Notes under the pieces: generated by a model | Seen by the model: the letters and a program-made list of their open reading frames with translations, nothing else | The model's database searches: none | What the model was told of the DNA's origin: nothing | Origin: Andrena cerasifolii | Taxonomy: Eukaryota > Arthropoda > Insecta > Hymenoptera > Andrenidae | Length of the DNA stretch: 64,000 nucleotides | NCBI RefSeq assembly: GCF_050908995.1 | Contig: NC_135123.1 | Location: forward strand, 4,588,001 to 4,652,000 | Direction of reading: 5' to 3' | Part shown: one piece after another, positions 46,963 through 56,071 of the stretch | Layout: the number at the start of each line of letters is the position of its first letter | Position numbering within the stretch: position 1 is the first letter of the stretch | Translations under genes and position numbers: made by a program

Positions 46963-49900
46963 TTATGCGACGAGTTCTGTTTCGTTGTGGACCGGAAGCG
47001 GCGCGAGTTGCTTCACGTTGCGACGGTAAACACCGCGGAATGTTCGAACGGTAACAGTCCGTACGATGTCGTCTTTCCCGGGATGAACCTTCTCGATACA
47101 GCCGAGATGCCACTGTAGGGGTGGAAGCTGGTCATCCCTAATGACCACGATGGTGCCTTCCTTGATCGTATGGGAACCCTTAGTCCACTTATGGCGCACG
47201 TTCAAGTGGTTGATATATTCCTTATGCCACCTGGACCAGAAGTCCTGTTTCACCTTCTGGATGTGTTGCCAATTTGACAACCGGTTGGTCGCTGTTGCCT
47301 TGAAATCGGTCTCCGGTAGACTCGTTAAAGAATTACCAATTAAGAAGTGACCAGGGGTTAAGGCTATAGGATCATTGGAATCACAGGAAAGAGGTGTTAG
47401 AGGACGAGAGTTTAAAATCGCCTCGACTTCAATAACGAACGTATTGAACTGTTCGAACGTGAACAGTTCTTCACCAACAACGCGTTTTACATGGTGCTTG
47501 AAAGATTTTACCGCAGCCTCCCAAAGTCCGCCAAAATGAGGCGATAGAGCTGGCATGAAGTGCCACGATATTCCTTTGTCCGCCAGGAAATGTTGTACCC
47601 TTTCGTTTTTCAGGAGGTCTTCGTGAATTTCGCGCAATTCATTATTTGCGCCGATGAAATTCGAACCGTTGTCCGAATACATGTTACGGCACATCCCTCG
47701 ACGCGCGATTAGCCGTTTTAACGCCGCGATGAATGCTTCGGTCGTCATGTCACTGACGACCTCTAGATGGACGGCTTTCGTTGCGAGGCATATAAAAACT
47801 GCAACGTAGGTCTTTATACGAGTGCGATTACGGAAACGTCGCTCCTTAATATAGAATGGACCGCAGTAGTCCACGCCGCAGTTGTAAAACGGTCGGGTTT
47901 CTGTGACTCGAGCGGCAGGTAGATTGCCCATGACGTAGTCGGTGACAGGTGGATTCACGCGGAAGCATCTAACACATTGCCGAACAATTTTTCGCGTAGT
48001 ATTTTTTCCATCGATTGGCCAGTATGTTTGACGAACGGCGTACAGAGTCGAGTTGATACCTGCATGGTGAAGCTGTAAATGAGCTTCGCGAATGATGAGC
48101 TCAGTGATACGGTGTCCTTTCGGTAGGAGAACCGGATGTTTTTGTTCGAACGGCAAGGTGGAGTTCTGTAATCGCCCTCCGACCCGTAATATTCCCTTAT
48201 CGTCAAGGAAGGGATGTAACGGCAAGAGCTTACTCTTCGGATGTAGTCCTGCTCCGGTCTTAAGATGGTGAAGGTCTTGTGTGAATGCGGATGATTGCAC
48301 AAGTTGTACCACACGATCGTTTGCTGCGTGTAATTCTTCCACGGTCAGAGGTCCCTTAAATCGACGAGGTAGTCTAAGCCGCAGGCAATACGCGATGATT
48401 CGTCGGAGGCGAGACAAACTTGAATAACGATTTAAGATCTCGTCGCTGTTAATCGTGGTGGTTACAAAGCAGGTAACACGTTTGGTCTCTGGAACTTCTT
48501 CAACGATTTTAAACTTTGACTCTGGCCAAGCCGATTCGACGCTTGAGAGCCATTGCGGTCCGTGCCGCCAGTTGGAATCGTGAAGAAATTGTGTCGGTGA
48601 TTGTCCTCGCGAGAGTAAATCTGCCGGATTATCGCAAGATCTAACGTGACGCCATGCGGTGATGTCGGTTTTCGATTGTATTTCGGACACTCTATTCGCG
48701 ACGAATGTTTTTAGAGAGGACGGTTCTTTCTGTAACCAGTTCAGCACGATGGTAGAATCGGTCCAAAAGATAACTCTGTCGAGTTCGCGTTTGATGGCCT
48801 CTCGAACAGTGGCATATAATGAAGCCAGGAGAATTGCACCGCATAGTTCTAAACGAGCGAGACTTATCGTCTTAAGTGGTGCTACACGAGATTTCGCGCA
48901 TAGTAAATTTACGTTTATTTTACCGCGTTTGTCAATCGAGCGTATATACAAACATGCTCCATATGCCTGTTCACTCGCGTCACAGAACCCGTGAAGTTCG
49001 ATCCTACGCGTTGCGCGCTGTGTAACGTTTCGACCGAAGGATACATTATGGAGATGTTTAAAATCGTTCGCGAATGTTATCCACTCGGTGTGGAGGCTGG
49101 CTGGCAATGACTCGTCCCAGTCCAGTTTAAGATGCCAAAGACGTTGCATCAATATTTTCGCGACGACGGTAACCGGAGCGAGTAACCCTAACGGATCGAA
49201 AATTCTCGCGATGCTGGAAAGAATCGTCCGTTTCGTCACCTTCGTGATAACGTGTGGGTCGACGGTGTACGTAACCGTATCGTTTCGCGCGTCCCATGAT
49301 ACCCCGAGCGTCTTGACCGTTGAATCGCCAAAGAATTTCGGATGGATCTGTTCTTCCGTCAACCCATCGAGAAGTCGCGGTTCGTTGGAGACCCATTGTC
49401 GGATGTTGAGTCCTCCTCGCTGAAGCAGGCCGATGACCTCGTCGCGTAAATTCTTGGCTTCTGCGTATGTGTCGGCCCCGGTCAAAAGGTCGTCGACGTA
49501 CATGTCCCGCTTCAAAATGGATGCCGCCCTTGGAAATGAATCCTCTTCGTCGTCCGCAAGCTGGTGGACACATCTTATGGCGAGATACGGTGCTGAAGAC
49601 AGTCCGAACGTGACTGTGTTCAATTCGAATGTCGCTATTTCGTTCCGTTCGTCTCTCCACAAAATGCGTTGATAACGACGATCCTCTGGTCTAATGAGGA
49701 ATTGGCGGTACATTTTTTCGATGTCTCCGGTCAGCACGTATGCGTACATGCGAAACCGCAGGAGCAAAGCAAAAATGTCATCTTGGATGGTCGGACCGAT
49801 CATTAGTGCGTCGTTTAAAGATAGGCCGCTGCTCGATTTCGCGGAGCCGTCGAAAACCACTCGAACTTTTGTAGTCGTGCTCGAGGGTTTTATGACCGCA

Positions 49901-50868
49901 TGATGTGGCAGGTAAAAACCGTCTGAATCGCGTGTTTTCACCTTAGTCATATGACCAAGCGAGATATATTCTTGTATCACGGACGAATATTCTCTTTGCA
50001 GCGATTTGTTACGATGAAACTTGCGTTCTAACGAAAGAAACCGATTGTACGCTCGCGAACGAGAATCTCCGATGGATTGCTTCTTCTGATTAAACGGTAG
50101 CGCGACGAGATAGCGTCCTGATTCGTTCCGTTGGACGTGGGCGGTGAAGTGATCTTCGCAGTCGCGTTCCTCGGATGATAGGTATCGCTGCTGTGGTCCT
50201 TCTTCGATGTCCCAAAATTTCGAAAGATCGAAATTGACGCTGGTTGCAAACGTTTTGCGTTGTATATGCGGCGACGTTGACAACACGCTCCCCCCGATGA
50301 TCCATCCTAGCTGTGATTTTTGTAGGATAAGATCAGGCCCGTTACGAGGGGAAAGATCGATTTGCCCAACGCTAAAGCTCGCGAGCGAAGGGCCGGTGCC
50401 TATCAGCATATCGACGGATGCTGGGCGGTGGAAATTCGGGTCCGCTAATTTCAAATTTGCCGGAATCTTAAACCTCGTGCGATCGATTTGAGTGTCCGGT
50501 AAAGGTCGCGAAATCCGTGGTATCACAAAAAATGTAAGATGACGTTGAAAATCCGATAGTCGTGACTTTATGGTGGTAGAAATTAGTTTGTTCGTCACGG
50601 TATTTAGTGCATTTAACGCTTCGATGGCCACGGAAGCCCTTTTGCACTGAAGATGTAATTTCGACGCGAATTCTTCGGTGACGTAATTCGCGTCAGAGCA
50701 TGTGTCGACTAACGTTCGACATTCGATCGGTCTCTGCTCGTGATCTAACGCGTGAACGATCGCGGTAGGCATGATACCGTCGGCCGATGCATTAGCGACT
50801 AGGGCGGTTTCTCGGCGGTCACGTTTCCGAGCGTTGCGTTTTCGCGATTTTTTACGGAATGACTCTAG
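46963..50868 (-). CDS. pol: BEL/Pao Pol polyprotein (protease, RT, RNase H, integrase)
   Basis: Same frame as gag, beginning directly after its UGA. The first ATG (50770-50772) lies 32 codons in and seems to be inside the start of the protease fold, so it is probably not the true start. Numbering from that Met (1269 residues): an aspartic protease with VDTCSDANYV at 22-31, where the usual glycine after D-S/T is cysteine; reverse transcriptase about 290-460 with D350 and YVDD at 425-428; RNase H with D598, E642, D672 and D718; integrase zinc site with H898, H902 or H903, C933 and C936; integrase core D968, D1034 and E1085 (WEAAVKS); and a C-terminal DUF5641-like end (about 1170-1260). No frameshift or internal stop. 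It ends about 90 bp before the polypurine tract. Confidence 0.93.
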   Translation of the reverse strand, partial: LESFRKKSRKRNARKRDRRETALVANASADGIMPTAIVHALDHEQRPIECRTLVDTCSDANYVTEEFASKLHLQCKRASVAIEALNALNTVTNKLISTTIKSRLSDFQRHLTFFVIPRISRPLPDTQIDRTRFKIPANLKLADPNFHRPASVDMLIGTGPSLASFSVGQIDLSPRNGPDLILQKSQLGWIIGGSVLSTSPHIQRKTFATSVNFDLSKFWDIEEGPQQRYLSSEERDCEDHFTAHVQRNESGRYLVALPFNQKKQSIGDSRSRAYNRFLSLERKFHRNKSLQREYSSVIQEYISLGHMTKVKTRDSDGFYLPHHAVIKPSSTTTKVRVVFDGSAKSSSGLSLNDALMIGPTIQDDIFALLLRFRMYAYVLTGDIEKMYRQFLIRPEDRRYQRILWRDERNEIATFELNTVTFGLSSAPYLAIRCVHQLADDEEDSFPRAASILKRDMYVDDLLTGADTYAEAKNLRDEVIGLLQRGGLNIRQWVSNEPRLLDGLTEEQIHPKFFGDSTVKTLGVSWDARNDTVTYTVDPHVITKVTKRTILSSIARIFDPLGLLAPVTVVAKILMQRLWHLKLDWDESLPASLHTEWITFANDFKHLHNVSFGRNVTQRATRRIELHGFCDASEQAYGACLYIRSIDKRGKINVNLLCAKSRVAPLKTISLARLELCGAILLASLYATVREAIKRELDRVIFWTDSTIVLNWLQKEPSSLKTFVANRVSEIQSKTDITAWRHVRSCDNPADLLSRGQSPTQFLHDSNWRHGPQWLSSVESAWPESKFKIVEEVPETKRVTCFVTTTINSDEILNRYSSLSRLRRIIAYCLRLRLPRRFKGPLTVEELHAANDRVVQLVQSSAFTQDLHHLKTGAGLHPKSKLLPLHPFLDDKGILRVGGRLQNSTLPFEQKHPVLLPKGHRITELIIREAHLQLHHAGINSTLYAVRQTYWPIDGKNTTRKIVRQCVRCFRVNPPVTDYVMGNLPAARVTETRPFYNCGVDYCGPFYIKERRFRNRTRIKTYVAVFICLATKAVHLEVVSDMTTEAFIAALKRLIARRGMCRNMYSDNGSNFIGANNELREIHEDLLKNERVQHFLADKGISWHFMPALSPHFGGLWEAAVKSFKHHVKRVVGEELFTFEQFNTFVIEVEAILNSRPLTPLSCDSNDPIALTPGHFLIGNSLTSLPETDFKATATNRLSNWQHIQKVKQDFWSRWHKEYINHLNVRHKWTKGSHTIKEGTIVVIRDDQLPPLQWHLGCIEKVHPGKDDIVRTVTVRTFRGVYRRNVKQLAPLPVHNETELVA

Positions 50869-50871
50869 TCA
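50865..50871 (-). promoter_or_regulatory. Candidate readthrough stop, UGA-CUA-G
   Basis: Gag ends in TGA followed by CTAG, and the next stop-free frame is pol. UGA followed by CUA is the best-characterised leaky stop context in eukaryotes, used by several viruses and by mammalian readthrough genes. That gag and pol share a frame with one stop between them fits regulated readthrough rather than frameshifting. Confidence 0.6.
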
Positions 50872-52191
50872 GGATTCATTTTGTGTGTCTAAATGAAGCC
50901 TAGTGTTGTGTGTCTTATTGCATACGCGACATTTTCCGGCCTTACACTCATCGGTTTTGTGATCCGAACGTAAACAATTCATGCAAAGTCTTGCCTTACG
51001 CGCGGCTTCGATGCGTTTTTCGATCGACAATTCGAGAAATTGTGTACATTGATACGCGGCGTGAGAATCCGCGTGACAAATCTTGCAATTCGGGTATCGG
51101 TTTGTGGCAAATGTTTGTCGCGTCTTCCGCGGAGATGGCGGCGACTTCGGTGCTCTAGCGGGTTTCGCGCGATGGGTGTTTGACGTATCGTTTCGGCGTT
51201 GCGCTACTGAATCCGTCCGGTGTTCATCTGGTAAGTCCCGACCTGCATTCCCGCGCGATGTGGAGTATTCTTCGCACTGATGCGCGGCGATGTGCAAATG
51301 TTTAAACACGGTCGCAATCTTCGGAACCTCCATGTCTGATAATGTCCGTTCCCATGCCTTTCGAGCGTCCTCCGCCATACTGGACACAGCGATGCTAAGT
51401 AAAAGATCGTTCGCGATGTCCTCCCACGATCTCCCGAGTGCTTGCAGCGACCGAATGTGCAGCTGCATGTGATTGGCCAAATCACGGTTCGATTCCGATG
51501 AATCGTTTGGCATTGCGGGTGTGTCGACGAGAAGCGAGGCGTGACGCAAAACGAGAGCGCGTTTGTTGTCGTAGATTTCTAAGAGGTGATCCCATGCAGC
51601 CTCATAGTTATCATCGGTGATGGTGTAAGCCTCGATCGCAGATTCTGCCTTCCCGGACAGTGAAGCGCGTAAATAATTCAGCTTTTGAATGTTGCTGAGA
51701 CCGGGTATTGCATGGATCGTCGTTTTGAAACCATCCCTGAACGTGACCCATTTTTCGATTCGACCGTCGAACTTTTGGAGGTCGATCTTGGGTAATTTCA
51801 CCGAAAGTGGAAACGATGATGCGGCTGACGGCGCGGGCGAATCTCGTGATACGTTTTCGATGTTCGGTGGCGGAATAAGATTTACGGACGCTACAAAACT
51901 ATTCATTAAGACTACTGCTGTCGCCAATGTGTCGTCAAATTGTTCTGTTATTTCCTCACGTTCGGCTTCCGCTTGATCGAAGTCTTCAATGAGGGCCAGT
52001 TCGTCTTGAATACTATTGAAGGTTCCGAACTGATTACGAAGCCGTTCGATGCGTTCGCGAAGCTTGACACGATTCTTCTCACAATCTTGATACGAATCGA
52101 GGTACTTGTTGAAGTGAGTGATTTGCGATTTGAACGATCGCCGTTTCATCTTCAAACCGTTAATACGCGCGTTGATGTCTTCTTGCGACAT
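50869..52191 (-). CDS. gag: BEL/Pao Gag protein
   Basis: 440 residues from the ATG at 52189-52191, which has a good context (AAAATGT). The frame is open further upstream, but its first codon there is GTG. The N-terminal third is charged and probably coiled coil. Residues about 134-290 match the DUF1759 family typical of BEL/Pao Gag (LPKIDLQKFDG, then KLNYLRASLSG and an AWDHLLEIYDN stretch). Near the C-terminus are two CCHC zinc knuckles (about residues 369-382 and 403-416) and a third C-x2-C-x3-H-x4-H variant at about 421-433, for RNA binding. The frame ends in UGA at 50869-50871, and pol continues in the same frame. Confidence 0.92.
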   Translation of the reverse strand: MSQEDINARINGLKMKRRSFKSQITHFNKYLDSYQDCEKNRVKLRERIERLRNQFGTFNSIQDELALIEDFDQAEAEREEITEQFDDTLATAVVLMNSFVASVNLIPPPNIENVSRDSPAPSAASSFPLSVKLPKIDLQKFDGRIEKWVTFRDGFKTTIHAIPGLSNIQKLNYLRASLSGKAESAIEAYTITDDNYEAAWDHLLEIYDNKRALVLRHASLLVDTPAMPNDSSESNRDLANHMQLHIRSLQALGRSWEDIANDLLLSIAVSSMAEDARKAWERTLSDMEVPKIATVFKHLHIAAHQCEEYSTSRGNAGRDLPDEHRTDSVAQRRNDTSNTHRAKPARAPKSPPSPRKTRQTFATNRYPNCKICHADSHAAYQCTQFLELSIEKRIEAARKARLCMNCLRSDHKTDECKAGKCRVCNKTHNTRLHLDTQNES

Positions 52192-52493
52192 TTTAGGCGA
52201 AGTGGAATGGATACGATAGGAATTAACGGAAGGATAGATCACGTGTGCTTAACTAAATGGTAATTCCTCAATAACGAGCTTACCGTAACCAAAGTCCTTG
52301 TGCTGGTGGAGTCGTCTCTGGACCGGATGACGCCGTTGACGAATGCGTTGTCCACCTCAAGGCTGGCTGTTCAGCTTCCACGATGTTGACGTCTTTCCGT
52401 TCCGAATTAATTCTCCTGCCCGTGGTAGAATTTCGGAATACACTTGAAGGAAGTTTAGAAGTCTTTGCACACTGCACTTCCACGGTCGTGGCT

Positions 52494-52509
52494 CCGGCTC
52501 GAAGGACCA
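52494..52509 (-). other. Primer binding site, tRNA-Tyr type
   Basis: Three bases inside the 5' LTR the minus strand reads TGGTCCTTCGAGCCGG. This complements the 3' end of insect tRNA-Tyr (acceptor strand TCGAAGGA plus CCA). I recall that tRNA end from general knowledge; the pairing covers 16 bases or slightly more. Confidence 0.75.
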
Positions 52510-52512
52510 AAA

Positions 52513-53275
52513 TGTTCGCACGGCACACGCGTGAAAATTATAGAATTTTGCTTTCGAGGGTGTAAGGCTCGATTCACCGGTTGGTACGCGTATAAGCCGG
52601 ACGATGTATCACCCGCCAAATTAATATTGGGTGACTGTTTAAATTATTACGTGTCGATTCTGTTCTGAACGATGATCTGAGAAGTTAGCTCTACTTGTGC
52701 TGATGTGTCCGAATGCTGACCTCATCAAAAACACCGAACCGTACTGTTCCCGAGCTCGTTGACTTCTGGTCTTGTCCACCTTTTCGATGTCAAAGGTGGA
52801 CAAGACATCTGATTTTTGGGAGGCGCCAAAATGCCTGATTGGCTCAGCCTTGCTTGAAGAGGAGGAACCTTCCCTCCAAGATTTCGGTGATGGAGGAGGA
52901 ATCCTCTCCTTCTTCGTGACGTAGCGCAGGGAAAACCGGACATCTGGCTAACAAACCTCGCTGGGTTGATCGGCCGGAGCCTCTCGCCGGGGTCGCGGTT
53001 TATGATCGTATTGTCCCGCGAGTCAGCGGTGGTCGACGGTATGTACCGTTTTGAAGTTACCGTACACCACCCGCTGACAGAGCAATCAACGGGTTTTCCC
53101 AGAGCGAGGACGGTCGAAGTGTCCAAAAAAATAGCACGATGCCGAATTGCCACCTATTAAACATCTGGCAGGCAAATGCTCCCCAAGACTTCGACGGTAA
53201 GCAATTGCCTAGGAATAAGGGTCGCTGAATTTCTGCCTCGCTCTGAACCCCCCTTTGTTCCCGTAAGACGGAACA
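52513..53275 (-). repeat. 5' LTR of the BEL/Pao element
   Basis: 763 bp, carrying the promoter in this orientation by analogy with other LTR elements. No TATA box was identified with confidence. A perfect 13 bp stem with an 8-base loop (CTTGTCCACCTTT and complement) lies at about 52771-52804. The right flank is ATATG. Confidence 0.93.
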
Positions 53276-53280
53276 ATATG

Positions 53281-53656
53281 GGTGACAAATGTTTGAGATA
53301 GCACGACCGAAACGTTAATAATAATAGTAATGCGCTTCGTAAACAAGATTAATGAGGCTCGAAAATACAGGACGTGTCACATAACTTCTAAAGTATGGAA
53401 TTTAAAACAGCATGAACTACCTATATCTACATCTCCTTTATATGAACCTTCAAATTGAATTTATCCCTAAGATCATACGCACGTTTTATGGAACACTCTC
53501 TGCGGTTGAAATAATGGGGGTTGTTTTACTGTAACGCGAGTGCAAAGGCACAAATGTTACGTTGTTAAAGGATAACGTGTGATGTGAGGTAGGGGGCTGC
53601 GAGATTCTTCCGGAGAATCTCGTCGTATTCCGTAGCCTGTCCTCTGTAGGATCGTC
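53281..53656. other. Intergenic between the BEL element and a fold-back minisatellite
   Basis: About 375 bp. A short GGAGAATCTC-type inverted pair lies near 53610-53625. No gene seen. Confidence 0.4.
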
Positions 53657-54336
53657 AGTAGTATAGTAAAGAGAGTTCCAACCAAAATTTGAGTTTTGCG
53701 TTCAATACACGTTCGGAGTGGTACGATAGACGTTCAATACACGTTCAGAGTGGTACGATAGACGTTCGATACACGTTCAGAGTTCAGGGTAGTACGATAG
53801 ACGTTCAATACACGTTCAGAGTGGTACGATAGACGTTCAATGCACGTTCAGAGTGATAGAATAGACGTTCAATACTCATTCAAAGTGGCACGATAGACGT
53901 TCAATACACCTATGGCGCTAGTCAAAAGTAGTATGGTGTATTGTACGTCTATCGTACCACTCTGAACTCTGAACGTGTATTGAACGTCTATCGTACCACT
54001 CTGAACATATATTAAACGTCTATCGTACCACTTTGAACTGCATTGAACGTCTATCGTACCACTCTGAACGTGCATTGAACGTCTATCGTACCACTCTGAA
54101 CGTGTATTGAACGTCTATCGTACCACTGTGAACTCTGAACGTGTATCGAACGTCTATCGTACCACTCTGAACGTGTATTGAACGTCTATCGTACTACCCT
54201 GAACTCTGAACGTGTATCGAACGTTTATCGTACCACTCTGAACTCTGAACGTGTATTGAACGTCTATCGTACTACCCTGAACGTGTATTGAATGCAAAAC
54301 CGAAATTTGGGTTAGAACTCTCTTTACTATACTACT
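53657..54336. repeat. Fold-back minisatellite, 32 bp unit in two opposite arrays
   Basis: About six copies of a 32 bp unit (GTACGATAGACGTTCAATAC plus CACGTTCAGAGTG) run in one direction at 53704-53905. About eleven copies run in the opposite direction at 53937-54292. Outside both arrays lies a unique inverted repeat (AGTAGTATAGTAAAGAGAGT and complement near 54317-54336). Several units contain a short internal duplication (TTCAGAGTTCAGGGTAG). The whole is a palindromic element whose arms expanded into tandem arrays of unequal size. Confidence 0.85.
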
Positions 54337-55143
54337 GTCGTCCCTCCGGCTCCGATAGGTCGGGCGAAAGTGCCGGCCACGGGATACTCCCTATGAACCG
54401 AAAGGTAGTGGCTCCTTGGTCGGTCAGAGAGTTGGAACTCATCGTAGGTTTTAACAAGTGTTTATTGATCTTGACTGACACTGACTTGAAACAAGAGAAA
54501 GAAAGCCCCGCCATTCGGGCGTCGGTTTTTACATACATTGTTTTGGGATCAAGGTGGATGGCTAATGGTCGCCGTCCGTTGATCCCGCGGCTGTGACTCG
54601 CACGCGAATTCCTTTGGTCGCGTGGTTGCACGTTATGCATTGCATCGGAAGAAATTCCCATCGGCACGTGTTTTGCAACACGTGCAGGAAGGAACGGAGG
54701 GGAAAGAGGCAAATCGAAAAAGGAACATTAGATGAAACGCCTTTTTAACCTTTCATCATTACTCTGTTCCTTCTTTACACTTTTGTAACCGGTTGCACAA
54801 TCCAGTTGCATTTATATCATTCAATGAAGGTAATGCAAATTTATAACCTTTCCATCAATCAAACTCTTACATATCTGCGACCTTGAAGAGCAACCCAATA
54901 TACTTTCAATTGAAACAAGAGAATAGTTTACCTGGCGGGGTGGTATATTCCTATTCGCAACTGCGTTGCTCGGTTAGCAAAAATATTAAGAACTCAGTAC
55001 ATCATTACTATGATAAAATTCACGTCCGCGTATGTACAAATTGACAGTCGATTTATCCTTACACCTTTGACATAATCATTTCACCAAAGAACAGGTTTGC
55101 AACGTTATACATCGTATATATCAAATTTGCATGAAACGAGGAG
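54337..55143. other. Unassigned sequence upstream of the TIL gene
   Basis: 54340-54720 is GC-richer, with overlapping frames on both strands; the composition suggests an old transposon fragment of unknown type. 54720-55140 is AT-rich and is the likely upstream region of the inhibitor gene. Confidence 0.3.
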
Positions 55144-55149
55144 TATAAG
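55144..55149 (+). promoter_or_regulatory. Candidate TATA box (TATAAG)
   Basis: TATAAG lies about 90 bp upstream of the inhibitor's ATG. A start about 30 bp downstream, near the CATCAC at about 55174, would give a 5' UTR of roughly 60 bases. Position fits; not proven. Confidence 0.4.
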
Positions 55150-55235
55150 AACCGCGGAAAAAGGAAGCTCGGGCATCACAAACGGAAGTAACTTTGAAAC
55201 TAGTGAAACGAAGCAACAGCATCGAAAAGTCAAAC

Positions 55236-55781
55236 ATGTCTCGATATATCGTCGCACTAGTCCTGTTCGTCGCATTAGTGGCCCCTGCTTGTAAGTTTAT
55301 AGATTGTACATAACTATTCAGATATTGTTTGGCAGCAATAAATGTTTCATTGTATTATACACGGTTCAACTTGCTTCCAAAAACTTAACACGTGCATCAT
55401 AAACTTTTGGCGACAATCAAGCGCGTAATTATTTTTCAAGTGAGCATTCGCAAAATATGCGTGAGCTGGAAAGACGCAGTCGATTCTTGCGCAGAGAACG
55501 AAACGATGACACTGTGTGGAAGAAATTGCGAACCTACGTGTAAGAGCATGCCAGCCGCACTCGTACCGGTTATTGAAAGGTGTCCGGAAAGTGTCGTAAG
55601 TGTTCGAAACGATCGTCAATGATCAACTATTCAGAATTCTCTAACTTATTGCTACTAACTAATTGACACGATACTGGCGGGTCCTTTACAGCAATGCTCA
55701 CGTGCAACAACTGCGTGTTCGTGCGAAGCGGGTTTCGTCCGAAACGATCAGGATAAATGCGTCGCCCCTGCTGATTGCTAA
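55236..55781 (+). CDS. Secreted TIL-domain serine protease inhibitor, three exons
   Basis: Exons at 55236-55290, 55441-55595 and 55692-55781 have canonical GTAAGT donors and AG acceptors and join in frame to a 99-residue protein. Residues 1-20 (MSRYIVALVLFVALVAPALS) are a clear signal peptide. The mature part has the ten-cysteine pattern of trypsin inhibitor-like (TIL) domains at residues 35, 44, 48, 52, 66, 72, 79, 81, 93 and 99, with the typical C-x-C pair (79, 81) and a GFVRND stretch before the ninth. An extra Cys25 makes eleven, so one may be unpaired. By homology with the Ascaris and honeybee inhibitors, the reactive loop lies between Cys66 and Cys72, with Val70-Gln71 as likely P1-P1'. 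This suggests an elastase- or chymotrypsin-like target. Such proteins act outside the cell in haemolymph, cuticle, gut or venom. Confidence 0.88.
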
Positions 55782-55873
55782 CCGTAGTGCTCCACAACAT
55801 CTATCTACATATTCTGATTTATCCCAACTTTATAGGATCCTATGCTTGGGTATTTGTAGTGTAAAATACCAGG

Positions 55874-55879
55874 AATAAA
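55874..55879 (+). terminator. Polyadenylation signal AATAAA
   Basis: Canonical AATAAA 93 bp after the stop codon of the inhibitor gene, giving a short 3' UTR of about 110-120 bases. Confidence 0.7.
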
Positions 55880-55950
55880 CATGATGGTTTAAATGCAGAT
55901 CCGAGTTAGTTTATTTATGGAGTGGAAAATGGTAAACTGCAAAGGCGCGT

Positions 55951-56071
55951 GGCTCGGCGAGTCGCAGAGCTCCGTCCCGTGGGATTGATCAGATCGGGCT
56001 CGCGCGGCTCGGGTTGGGCTTCCCATTCTTTCGCCCCGCCAACTCGCGCTCGCCAACAGACTCGCTGAGCC
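55951..56071. mobile_element. GC-rich inverted repeat, 121 bp
   Basis: Ends GGCTCGGCGAGTC and, complemented, GGCTCAGCGAGTC, around a GC-rich interior (CCCGATCTGATC and complement-like parts). Looks like a short MITE just downstream of the inhibitor gene. No clear target duplication. Confidence 0.45.

Larger units (their letters stand above)
46098..53275 (-). mobile_element. Intact BEL/Pao LTR retrotransposon, 7178 bp
   Basis: Two 763 bp LTRs (46098-46860 and 52513-53275) look identical throughout the parts I compared. Each has TGTTC...GAACA ends, and the element is flanked by ATATG at 46093-46097 and 53276-53280. The coding strand is minus, so the 5' LTR is the right-hand one. Order along the minus strand is LTR, primer binding site, gag, one UGA, pol (protease, RT, RNase H, integrase), polypurine tract, LTR. 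All domains are uninterrupted. Identical LTRs and a perfect duplication indicate a recent insertion that could still be active. Confidence 0.95.

Noticed and set aside
47955..52263. Many antisense and off-frame ORFs over the BEL gag and pol region
   Set aside because: All overlap the well-supported gag and pol frames and show no motifs; shadows of real coding sequence.
53704..54292. CRISPR-like array of 32 bp repeats
   Set aside because: Repeats are contiguous with no spacers and reverse direction midway; a minisatellite.
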